This document shows, in pieces, positions 55,266-64,000 of a DNA stretch of 64,000 nt. This stretch comes from Zanthoxylum bungeanum. Its lineage: Eukaryota; Streptophyta; Magnoliopsida; Sapindales; Rutaceae. Location of the stretch: the NCBI GenBank assembly GCA_019454045.1, contig SKCR01001861.1, forward strand, positions 62,001-126,000, given 5' to 3'. Every line of letters begins with the position of its first letter. Position 1 is the stretch's first letter. The notes under the pieces are model-generated. The model had not been told where the DNA came from. It made no database searches and saw only the letters and a list, made by a program, of their open reading frames with translations. The position numbers were made by a program, and so were the translations under genes.

Positions 55266-56825
55266 ATGGCGGAAGGCGGAAACCACCAATCATCAGGGAG
55301 CTCGGCTATAGATTGGATGGAGAAGATCGAGGAGAACCTAAGGAAAGAAAGAGAGGAAAACCAAACTCTGCTAAAGACCATAGTAGACCGGTTAGAAAAG
55401 ATAGAAGGAGCGCACAACGGAAAATTCGAGACCGGGACTAGCCGACGAAGGAACGAAATAGCAGAAGGAAAAAGAATTGTTGATACAAGTGAGGACGACA
55501 GACCCCAGAGGAGGGGCCCCTACAGGGTAAGATCTGTGGTGGTGCAGAAAGATTCCCAGACTGAGGACATGTGGGAGGAAGAGGATGACAAATCGTCACC
55601 AGACTCCTCCTATGATGGCCCTCACAATACCCGGAGAAGAGGGAAAGAATATGACGAAAAAGTACGAGAAGATACCGAGCCTGAGAAGCACCACTCCCAA
55701 GATAACAGAAAGAAAGAAAAGCGCATGAGGCGGCATGGAACCAAAGACAGCAGCATGAAATCTTGGTTACGGGAGGAGCTAGCCAAATGGGGAGTATGCC
55801 CCAATACAGACAGATGGGATGCCCAGGACGGCAAAGATGAGTCCCCTCTCACAGAAGAAATAAAGTCAGAGAAATTCCCAAAAAGATTCAGCATGCCGAC
55901 CATGACACCATACAAGGGCCATACCGATCTCAAAACCCACATTGAAGGTTTCGTCCTACTAATGGAGGTACAATGGGTAACAGGGGACGCCATTTGCAAA
56001 GTGTTTCCCTTAACTCTAGCCGGACCGGCCATTCTATGGTATAGAAGCCTAGCCCCAAGAAGCATCAGCAGCTTCGCACAACTCAGAAAGTCATTCATAC
56101 GACACTTCAAGGAGGCTTGTGTCCCCAGAAAGACAATTGGAGAACTAAGGCTTATGAAACAAGGAGACGATGAACCATTGAAAATATTTATTGAAAGATA
56201 CCACAATATGGTACTCGAAGTTGGAGGGTACGAATACCCCGAGGCCCTGGAAAGCTTGAAAGGAGCCTTGAAAGTCGGGAGGCTATGGACCCACCTAAGG
56301 ATACAGGACACCCCGGACTACGCCACCGCCCTGGAGGTGGCCCGAAAATTCGTTTTATTAGAGAACGATGAGAAAGTATCCCGAAAAGGGAACACCATCA
56401 GAGAAAGAACCACAAGGGAGGGCGCCCCCCGCCGTATAGAAAGAGAATCCAGAAGACCACCCCCGAAGCACAAGGAGTTCAAACCACTGCACCGAGACAA
56501 CCAAGAGAGAAGGGCACCGACCCAAGTAAACCATGTGGTCGGGGAAGATGCATACATTCCCCTAAAGAAACCACTCGGACAAATTGTCATGGAGATCCAG
56601 GGGAAAGGCCTCTTAGTAGAACCCGACCAACGAAGGTTTCCCCCGGACAAGAGGAACCAAAAGGCTTATTGCGTACACCACAACTCCAGAGGACATGCAA
56701 CAGATGAATGTAAAGATCTGCGAGAGCAGATGGAAGACCTAGCACGAAACGGATATCTGAACAAATACATTGACCACGAAGTTATGACGACCAGACAAAG
56801 AGCACGTGGCCGTCAAATCAACTGA
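55266..56825 (+). CDS. Gypsy Gag protein of element G
   Basis: 519 residues from ATG 52 bases after the LTR end. Gag forms the cytoplasmic particle that packages element RNA. The N-terminal ~170 residues are charged and probably coiled (EKIEENLRKEREENQTLLKT). The retrotransposon gag domain lies at about 210-380, with FPLTLAGPAILWYRSLAP and FAQLRKSFIRHF as landmarks. A Cys/His cluster YCVHHNSRGHATDEC near residue 475 stands in for the usual CCHC knuckle. The frame is intact, and no pol follows; the stop is directly followed by non-coding repeats. Confidence 0.9.
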   Translation: MAEGGNHQSSGSSAIDWMEKIEENLRKEREENQTLLKTIVDRLEKIEGAHNGKFETGTSRRRNEIAEGKRIVDTSEDDRPQRRGPYRVRSVVVQKDSQTEDMWEEEDDKSSPDSSYDGPHNTRRRGKEYDEKVREDTEPEKHHSQDNRKKEKRMRRHGTKDSSMKSWLREELAKWGVCPNTDRWDAQDGKDESPLTEEIKSEKFPKRFSMPTMTPYKGHTDLKTHIEGFVLLMEVQWVTGDAICKVFPLTLAGPAILWYRSLAPRSISSFAQLRKSFIRHFKEACVPRKTIGELRLMKQGDDEPLKIFIERYHNMVLEVGGYEYPEALESLKGALKVGRLWTHLRIQDTPDYATALEVARKFVLLENDEKVSRKGNTIRERTTREGAPRRIERESRRPPPKHKEFKPLHRDNQERRAPTQVNHVVGEDAYIPLKKPLGQIVMEIQGKGLLVEPDQRRFPPDKRNQKAYCVHHNSRGHATDECKDLREQMEDLARNGYLNKYIDHEVMTTRQRARGRQIN

Positions 56826-57030
56826 AAAAAGGGCAGTTTGTCCCCAAAACATGAATAAAAACTTTCTCTTTTCAAAAAGGTTCTCGTCCACTTTCTTAAA
56901 ACATAAATAGAAAGACTTACTCAAAAAACCGGGGACAAACTTAACGCCTAATACAAAAAGAAACGACCAAGCACTAAGACCCGATCAGCTCGGGGCTGGA
57001 CTTTGTTCCGCCGAGGCCATTCAGTTATTC
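56826..57030 (+). other. Spacer after gag in element G
   Basis: In autonomous relatives pol would follow here. No protease or reverse transcriptase motif is readable in any frame. Confidence 0.55.
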
Positions 57031-57200
57031 GGCTCGGGGTCGGGTTACGTCCCACCGAGTCATGCTCATTGGTCTGGGGACGGGACATTCCCCCAGAGCC
57101 AAGTACCTCTTTCAGCTCGGGGTCGGGTTACGTCCCACCGAGTCATGCTCATTGGTCTGGGGATGGGACATTCCCCCAGAACCGAATGTCTCTTTAGCTC
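57031..57200. repeat. Two ~83-bp repeats, element G
   Basis: Units start at 57,031 and 57,114 with GCTCGGGGTCGGGTTACGTC, then CCACCGAGTC and a GGGACATTCCCCC segment. They are related to the units at 58,320-58,590. Confidence 0.85.
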
Positions 57201-57219
57201 GGGGTCCTCATAATTCAAA

Positions 57220-57660
57220 GACATACTCGATGCATAGGATCCGTGAGAAGCATAGCACGGGGAGGGATGATACCCCCGTGACGATTGCTTGCTCCAGTGT
57301 TACCGAACATAAGGAGGAACATGCCCTTAATGTGTCGAAACACTCTTTTGATCCTCACTTACCCGATGTAATGGATCCGTGGGAAAGCATAGCACGGGGG
57401 ATGATGACACCCCCGTGACGATTGCTAGCTCCAGTGATGCCGGAACTAAGGAGGAATATACCCTTAGTAGTCTGGACACTCTTTGATCCATTGATCATCC
57501 GGATCCGCGAGAGACACAGCACGGGGATGCGTTGCGCCCCTATGGTGTGTGTCTGCTCCAGCGTGGTAAGGAGGAGCCTTCATACAATACACAAGCTCCC
57601 CAATGAACCGACGTGTAGAGGATGTGCCCTTACCATTCAAACGCTCTTCTGATCCGAATC
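57220..57660. repeat. Three ~130-bp diverged repeats, element G
   Basis: Each unit has GATCCGYGAG, AGCACGGGG, GCTCCAGTG and TAAGGAGGA in the same order, near 57,238, 57,375 and 57,502. The open frames across them are repeat translation. Confidence 0.75.
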
Positions 57661-57933
57661 CTGGTTCGCCGGGACACTGAATTGAAAGATTCAGAATTGT
57701 GTTTTGGAGACCTCGGGCAGGACGCTGTTTTGAGGCATCCAAGTTGTTATTTTTGCTTGCAAAAAACGTTTTTGTTTTGGGATAAGTAATAAGTCACCCC
57801 CGCCTTTTGATTTTATTTTCCAGAATCTTGTTTTTTGTTTTTCGCCGGTCTGGCAGAGGGACGCCCATGCCAGATTCGGTAGGGCTTCAAAGGTTGATTC
57901 ACTTCCCTTCTGAATAAGTCACAGGGGTTAGTC

Positions 57934-58319
57934 GGCTCGGGGCTGGATTACGTTCCGCCGAGGCCACTTGTTAGTCGGCTCGGGGCTGGATTACGTTCCA
58001 CCGAGGCCACACCCGCATGGCTCGGGGCTGGATTACGTTCCATCGAGGCCACTTGTTAATCAGCTCGGGGCTGGATTACGTTCCGCCGAAGCCACTTGTT
58101 AATCGGCTCGGGGCTGGATTACGTTCCACCGAGGCCACTTGTTAATCGGCTCGGGGCTGGATTACGTTCCGCCGATGCCACTTGTGAATTGGCTCGGGGC
58201 TGGATTACGTTCCGCCGAAGCCACTTGTTAATCGGCTCGGGGCTGGATTACGTTGCGCCGAGGCCACTCGTTAGTCAGCTCGGGGCTGGATTTCGTTCCG
58301 CCGAGGCCACATGGTTATT
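57934..58319. repeat. Nine-copy 43-bp tandem array, element G
   Basis: Units start at 57,934, 57,977, 58,019, 58,062, 58,105, 58,148, 58,191, 58,234 and 58,277. The unit reads GGCTCGGGGCTGGATTACG, then TTCCGCCGAGGCC and CACTTGTTAATC. CTCGG and CCGAG pair, so each unit could form a small hairpin. The period is exactly 43 except once. Confidence 0.93.
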
Positions 58320-58590
58320 CAGCTCGGGGTCGGGTTACGTCCCACCGAGTCCGCTCCTTTGGATTGGGGAGGTAACATTCCCCCAAAGCCGAAGTCTTTT
58401 CACTCAGCTCGGGGTCGGGTTACGTCCCACCGAGCCATCCTATTTGGATTGGGGAGGTAACATCCCCCCAGAGCCCAAGTCTTTCACTCGGCTCGGGGTC
58501 GGGTTACGTCTCACCGAGTCAGTCTTCTTTTAGACTGGGGAGATAACATTCCCCCAGAGCTAAGTGTCTCACTCAGCTCGGGGTGAGGAT
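58320..58590. repeat. Three ~85-bp repeats, element G
   Basis: Units start near 58,320, 58,406 and 58,490, with a partial one at 58,575. Each has AGCTCGGGGTCGGGTTACGT, CCACCGAGTC and GGGGAGGTAACATTCCCCC; the last part is itself an inverted repeat. Confidence 0.88.
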
Positions 58591-58680
58591 ATACCCCTCC
58601 GGCTCATGTTGACCCCCGAAAGGTCTCAGAGTATTCGGACAAACAGGAAGCATAAAGAAAAAAAGAGAAAGAGATAAGAA

Positions 58681-58686
<6 letters not shown>

Positions 58687-58752
<66 letters not shown>
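58687..58752. repeat. (AT)n microsatellite in element G
   Basis: About 33 AT dinucleotides followed by GTGTGTGT, between the tandem arrays and the 3' end of the antisense gene. Confidence 0.95.
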
Positions 58753-58760
<8 letters not shown>

Positions 58761-58834
58761 ATGTCAAAATACAACTTGTAATGTTATTACAAAAAGTTAA
58801 AGTGTACACAGGGCCCCGGTCGAGTTACCCTTTC

Positions 58835-61294
58835 TCATTCAGCCCGCACAGGGGCAGGAATTTCTTCCTCAACCGGCTCAGACGGTAGGAGGATCGGCTC
58901 GACCTCGGGAGGAGGAACTGCAGCTTCAACCTCGGCAGCATGGGAGACCTCTGCTTTAAGGATGGGAGGAGGGATCTCAGGGCAGTCCTCGCCGAGGGCA
59001 GGAACATCAGGCCGTCCTTCTTGGGAAGCCCCGGAAGCCGGAGCGACCGAAATCGGGTCGGGATCCATCACCTCCTCGGTAGGGGGAGGGAGCCACTTCC
59101 GGAACTCCTCCTCGGAAATATCGCCCTTATAAAAACTGATGGCCGCATAAATATGGTCCATGTTCAGACTTGGCAGCACCATCGGTATCAGATCAGCACA
59201 ATCACCAACCCCCTCAAGGCGGATGGCCTCCTTCTCGGTCTCAAGCTCGACCTCTCTCTCCTCAAGCTCAGCCTCTTTCCTCCCAAGATCATCCCGAGCC
59301 CGTGCCATTTGTTCATCGTTGACCTTCAGTTTGTTTTCAACACTTGACACCTTCCCTTTCAAAATACCGATCTCAGATTGGGCGACTTGCAAATCCTCCC
59401 TTGCAGTATCAGCAAGTTTCTGCTCCAACGCAGCAGCAGCCTTGAGAGCCTTGTTTGTTTTGAAGTTCTCAATTGCAGTCGCTTCGAGGTTCTTTATCAC
59501 CTCCTCCCGATCGGCCAGTTTAGCCTCCACTTCTGTAAGGCGATTCTGAAGTCTCTAGGCCTGACCACCCTCGGACAATAGACTCAGAATGAGGTCCTTA
59601 TTCTTGGCCATAAGGTAAGTAGCATGCACAAAGACAAAAAAAAAGGAATCAAGATATAAGATAAAGAAGACCGAGAACCAAAATCAGAAAGAGGAGGAGT
59701 AAAAAATACCTTTGCCATTTGAGAACTCATCTCGGTCACCACGACTTCGGGAGAGATATCCTCATATCTCGAAACCTCCCCCGGGGGAATCACCTCGGCC
59801 AGTTCATTAAAAGCCGGCACTAGATGGGAAGTAGCCTCCCGGATGCCTTCTCCCAAATCATCCACCCCGAGGATCACGGAACCTTTCCGCGTCTTAGAGA
59901 AGCCCTCAAAAGATTTTTTCCCTCGACGGGCATCTTTCTTCTTACCCTGCACTGGCTCCTCCCCCTCCAACTCAGCCTCCTCGGCCCCAAATTGACGCCT
60001 CATTTTCCTAAAAGGCTTCAACGGACTGACGAGATGAGCAGACCCCGATGACTGCACACCAGGAGAAGATAGACCCCGAGCAGCCGGCTGAACTTTCCCT
60101 TGAGACGCCCTCTCAGCCTCAGCAGGTTCAGGCTGTGCCCGGGAAGTTCCAGTTTCAGCATGACCGGCCTTCTTCATAGTACCAGCCAACTTCTCAAGAA
60201 ACTCCGGTCTCTTTGACATGCCTACAAAAAAGGGAGGAGAAGGAAATCAGGACCCGAGCATACAGCAAAAAACTTCAAACATGATAAACAAACAACAAAG
60301 TCAAACTAAACAGTCAGCAAACATCTACCTATCCGACCCGCGACCTCCGAAGGGACAGTCCGCGTAAGGCCCGACTCAACAAAGGCCGCATCATTAACCA
60401 GCTCCCTCCAGTGGGCAGCATACCGACGAGCCCAGACTACCCGTTGTCGGACCCGATGGGAAACCTTGGGAGCATCCCTCCAACAGGCTAGGAGGAACAG
60501 AAAAGAAGGGGTAAGAGCCCAAACAAAAAAAAAACTAAGGAAAGCTAAAAGTTGATCTCCTAACCTCCCGCCCTAAAGATATCCGGTACCAAGAACTCCC
60601 CTTCATCCGACCTTAGGGACCGTCCCCAATCCCCAGTGGCCCAGAACCAGAAGTCTTTAAAATTCTTATTGGAGTCAGGGAGTTTTTTGACAACATTTGA
60701 CGAGCTTTCATAAGCTGAAAGGTAATACCATCTGTGGTACGACCTAGGATTGGCCTTCAACCGGTATAACCTCTTCACCTATTCGAGAGAAGGCTCGCCG
60801 AGTCCTGCCCGATGCCAAGCTACATACAACCCGGCCAAAATCCTCCAACTATTTAGACTCAACTGACAAGGAGCAATCTCCATCTCGGCCAGCATCCAAG
60901 CAAATCAGGGTTGAACCGGCAGCCGCAGCCCACACTCGAAAAAGGCGGGAAGAAGTGCCACCGAGCCCTCGTCAGGTTGGCTAGCGCGATCCATCGGGTG
61001 GGGAACTTCAAGGGCGATATCTATCAGAATATTATATCGCTGTCGAAGAAGGGCAAGGTCGTCTTCAGTTATTTTGGAAGGACGATTCATATCCAGAGCC
61101 GACGAGCCAAGGTCACCGGACTATGGATCCTTCCGAGGAACCCTTTGATGGTAGGAATCTTGTTCGATCTCAGAAGGAGTAGGGGTAGTATCAAGGTCTT
61201 CTACGCTGGGTGCCCCCGAGCCCGAGGAGAGCTCTTCAACAGGGGGAGTTGAGGTTTTAGCAGGATTCTCAGGGGAAGAACTGCTGTTAGACAT
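58835..61294 (-). pseudogene. Antisense spliced ORF of element G (PF04195-like)
   Basis: Exons 61,294-60,565, 60,487-60,329, 60,221-59,710 and 59,602-58,835 join in phase to 2,169 bases (722 codons). All three introns (77, 107 and 107 bp) have GT/AG ends. The N-terminal part (DDLALLRQRYNILIDIALEV, later EGSVALLPAFFECGLRLPVQ) resembles the plant putative gypsy-type transposon domain PF04195. The middle is Ser/Pro/Lys-rich; the last exon is a long coiled coil (EQKLADTAREDLQVAQSEIG) with an acidic Pro-rich tail. Four in-frame stops occur: TAG at 61,123, TGA at 60,907, TAG at 60,781 and TAG at 59,557. Its role is unknown. Antisense ORFs are known from some Tat-lineage elements. Confidence 0.75.
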
Positions 61295-62102
61295 CCCTGA
61301 TATCCGGAAAACAAAGAAAGAAGGGGAAGTCAGTCTATAACTAAGAAACTACTCAGATTTCTTCCGACTTAGCTAAAGACAGGTGGGTTCTAAAAGTGCC
61401 CTAAAGCCAAATCCAACAAAACCTTAAGTCGTTCCCTAGCAAACACTCAAAAAAAAAAAAAAAAAACAAAAAACAAAAACAGCAGTAAAGATTCACAACA
61501 CAAAAAGAGAAGAGGTCGTTCAGAGGACTTACTTGTTCTTCTCGGAAAAGTTGGAGGTTGTGCAGTTCGGTTTTGCCTGTTCCTTATGTTCGCAGCAAAG
61601 AAAAAGAAAAAGCCTGCGGTTGAACTCCGAGAACTTTGAGTTGAGCGATTCACGGAGACGTTTTCAGGAAAGCAAGAAGAAATTGCCGAAAAAGATGGAA
61701 CAGTGAAAGCCTCGCCTTCTTATAGTCATGTCCAGGACGCTCGTGACCGTTGGATCTAAGGGAAGAACCCAGATGAACGCCAAGTGTCGACTGCAAAAGA
61801 GGTCTACCAAGTTTAAACAGACGGTCGAGATCAGCGCACTGTGAAGACGCCTCCACACGGTCGATTCGTTCCTTTTTTGGCGGGAACCCAGCGGATGTTT
61901 GACAAGTGTCGAACGTAGAAAAACCCTAAAGATGATTTGATAGGCATTTAAGCGGATGTGACTGTTGCGTGTCTCAAGAAGAAGCGCTCGAAAAGAGGCG
62001 ACGAAACATTTCTCAAACCAGGTCGACCTCCAACAGAGTAAATCAGCACACCATCTCTATATAGTTCCCGACACCAACTTGCAAACTCGTTGTTACCGAG
62101 AA
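61295..62102 (-). other. Antisense gene upstream region
   Basis: No gene is supported. Several small minus-strand frames (61,447-61,858) contain A- and T-runs. The promoter of the antisense gene should lie here; no TATA box could be assigned with confidence. Confidence 0.45.
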
Positions 62103-62114
62103 CTAGGGGACAAA
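62103..62114 (+). promoter_or_regulatory. Polypurine tract of element G
   Basis: CTAGGGGACAAA, directly before the 3' LTR start TGTTGATGG. Confidence 0.75.
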
Positions 62115-62853
62115 TGTTGATGGTATTTTCAGGACCTATGTTATTTACAGAGTATGACATGGGTAAAAAGGGTAATTCTCTCCTCGGCTGAATTACGTTC
62201 CTCCGACCCAACCACAACAGATGAAGACCGACCACTTTAGTTCGGATGACCGAGCACTATAAAGTCGGCAAAAACACTCCCAGCATAAAAGACTATTGTG
62301 ACCGACCTCATGAATACCGACCAGACAGGCGAGATATGCTCAAGATGACGACACCCTATTCTTACGGATAAGATAAACAAATTATCCTACTCTCACAAGG
62401 AGATGGAGTCAGAATCCAAGAAGGAATAAAAAAAGAGAAGGCAATATTAGACTAGGAATCCTTGCAAGAGGAGAAGACTGAGTTCAACTAGGATATCTTA
62501 TGCAAATAGGAGTCTGATTTCTGTATTATTATAAATAGGAGGGCAGAGTATGTGTAAAGGGCATCATAAAAAAAAAGAGTGATCAGAATCATCAAGCTCT
62601 GACTTGTAAACACAAGAAAGAGCCGAGAAGAATATTTGAGTAATAAAAAGTATTATATTGTTTGTGCCCGTGGACGTAGGTCGGACCAAGATCCGCCGAA
62701 CCACGTTAAATCTTCTTGTTGATTGGTGCATTCATCCGTCTTTTGCTAAGTTTGCCTTTGGTCTCCCATAACCAAACAAATTCACCGTTGAAGGAGGATT
62801 CCCTCGGAGGTGATATTCCCGTATTACCCTGAGACCAAAATCCACCGTCAACA
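62115..62853 (+). repeat. Element G 3' LTR (739 bp)
   Basis: Same length as the 5' copy, TATAAATA at 62,530-62,537, and the array-like segment CTCGGCTGAATTACGTTCC near 62,184. Ends CCGTCAACA. Confidence 0.92.
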
Positions 62854-62858
62854 AATAT

Positions 62859-64000
62859 TAATATTTATTTAAACGAATATATTATTCGATTCTTTTAATT
62901 TAATTGATATGTATATTAAATTTATTCTTTTAACCACTCTTAATGTAGGGTATATTTGAAAAAACATAAGATTCCTTTACACCCTTTTTATTTTATTGTG
63001 GTTAAAAATTGTGCACATGTGATTGTTGCTTATTGCTTCTCTAATAAGGCAAAAATCTTTTAATTAAATATGAACACCTAAGCAATTTAACTCTTTAAGC
63101 AATGATTAATTATCGATTGTTATTGGAGTAATTAAATTTAGTCGAAAATCATCGATTTAGTTTTCTTTAAAAAAAAATTTATTAATTTTTTACTGATTTA
63201 TCACCGATTTACATAAATTATCATATTCTTTTTTTCTTCATTTTTCTTCTTTTTATTCTTTAGAGATTTTAGTAATTTTTCTTAACTTAATGATTTTATA
63301 TTTTAATGATAAATGAATGATTTTAGTATTTTTTTTTAGGATATTGATAAATGAGTTTTAGATTTTTTTTATTTCCAGTCATACGAAATGTGAACTTCAA
63401 CCTTTCCGATTATTTTCAAAATATTTCCGATTAATCGCATGTAGATTTTCGATTAAAATGTCCTGAAGAATACAATCATGTTTGGTTATAATTAGGAGTG
63501 GCAAAATCTAGATCCGGAACTGAATCCGTTTGGATCTAGATCTGGGTCTGAATATGGCTCTAGAAAAAATATATTAATTCGGATGCGGGTGTATCAGGAC
63601 AGAATTCAAAAATCCAAAGTTTTTAATTTTTACAAACTCAAACGAATAAAAAAATACAATTTAATTAAATAACATGCTTAAGATCCATTATAACCTTAGA
63701 GTAATGATTTAGCTACTCAAAATAATCAATAGAAATAAGCTAATCATAATTATAAAGCAAGAACACATATGGGATAAAGTAGAGAGTGAAAGGAAGAAAG
63801 AACCCTCGTTTGTAGTTTTCGTCTTCAAACTTCAGCACCGATTGAAACATTTATTCTTGCCTTACTTTAGGTGTTATTCTATGTTATGGATTCTAAAATT
63901 ATGTTATTATAAGTGTTCTTAGAACATGACAAGATCTCTAAGAGTGATTTGTGTGTGAAAAATCAAAGAGAGTTGCGGGAAAAACTTACTATGATCGGAT
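62859..64000. other. AT-rich intergenic DNA; possible hAT end
   Basis: No gene is seen. TAGGAGTGGCAAAATC at 63,493 looks like the common TAGGGGTGGCAAAA end of plant hAT elements, followed by several GGATCTAGATCTGG-like subterminal repeats. The other end is not in view, so this is only a suggestion. Confidence 0.35.

Larger units (their letters stand above)
54476..62853 (+). mobile_element. Gypsy-type non-autonomous LTR element G, complete
   Basis: LTRs of 739 bp each (54,476-55,214 and 62,115-62,853) start TGTTGATGGT and end at CCGTCAACA (the 5' copy ends in T). AATAT flanks both ends (54,471-54,475 and 62,854-62,858), a perfect target duplication. About 15 differences between the LTRs, counted by eye, give near 98% identity, so it is young. 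Inside are a primer site, gag ORF, tandem arrays, an AT microsatellite, an antisense spliced gene and a polypurine tract. No protease, reverse transcriptase or integrase is present, so it needs a partner element to move. Confidence 0.93.

Noticed and set aside
55622..56311. 229-codon minus ORF opposite gag of element G
   Set aside because: Shadow of the gag frame with no motif; the real antisense gene is at 58,835-61,294.
57934..58319. CRISPR-like regular array
   Set aside because: The whole 43-bp unit repeats with no unique spacers, and it lies inside a plant retrotransposon. It is a tandem minisatellite.
58096..58533. 145-codon plus ORF across the 43-bp array
   Set aside because: Translation of the tandem repeat; the peptide repeats every 14-15 residues and has no domain.

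Overview
This is a nuclear genome window from a flowering plant, most likely a eudicot; I cannot name the species. The evidence is nested LTR retrotransposons of the plant Copia and Ty3-Gypsy (Tat/Ogre-like) lineages, a hAT transposon, an endogenous pararetrovirus, AT-rich intergenic DNA, and two plant-type host loci with introns: a PIRL leucine-rich-repeat gene and a PB1-domain gene. No bacterial operon, tRNA, rRNA or CRISPR was found.

Layout. 1-3.9 kb: leader and long LTR of an Ogre-like element on the minus strand, full of tandem repeats. 3.9-12.5 kb: Copia element B (minus), one LTR complete, the other truncated, coding region nearly erased. 12.5-20.4 kb: Copia element A (minus), broken gag and pol, one LTR cut off exactly where B begins. 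20.4-20.65 kb: an orphan exon-like ORF against A's LTR. 21.8-24.3 kb: a PIRL locus (minus) with at least three lesions. 25.1-29.9 kb: a Tat-like LTR element (T1) carrying a hAT copy (25,679-27,273) with an 8-bp target duplication. 29.9-41.7 kb: a solo LTR of family B (plus) split by Copia element C (30,312-40,205, minus), which has a perfect 5-bp target duplication. 42.8-43.9 kb: a 1.1-kb TRIM-like element. 44.7-51.4 kb: a second Tat-like LTR region (T2) split by a pararetrovirus fragment (about 46,080-49,480) with an open reverse transcriptase/RNase H frame, promoter, polyadenylation signals and primer site. 53.4-54.2 kb: an apparently intact two-exon PB1 gene (minus). 54.5-62.85 kb: a complete, young, non-autonomous Gypsy-type element (G) with a gag ORF, no pol, tandem hairpin arrays and an antisense four-exon gene.

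How the parts relate. A and C are relatives; their leaders share paired short repeats and a roughly 94-bp module that also occurs twice in the unrelated-looking Ogre-like LTR. B-family LTRs occur as a broken pair and as a solo LTR. The tandem array inside G resembles a segment of G's own LTR. Only the PB1 gene looks like a functional host gene; the PIRL locus looks recently dead.

All coordinates, splice sites and repeat comparisons were read by eye. Similarity figures are estimates, and boundaries given as approximate are uncertain by tens of bases.
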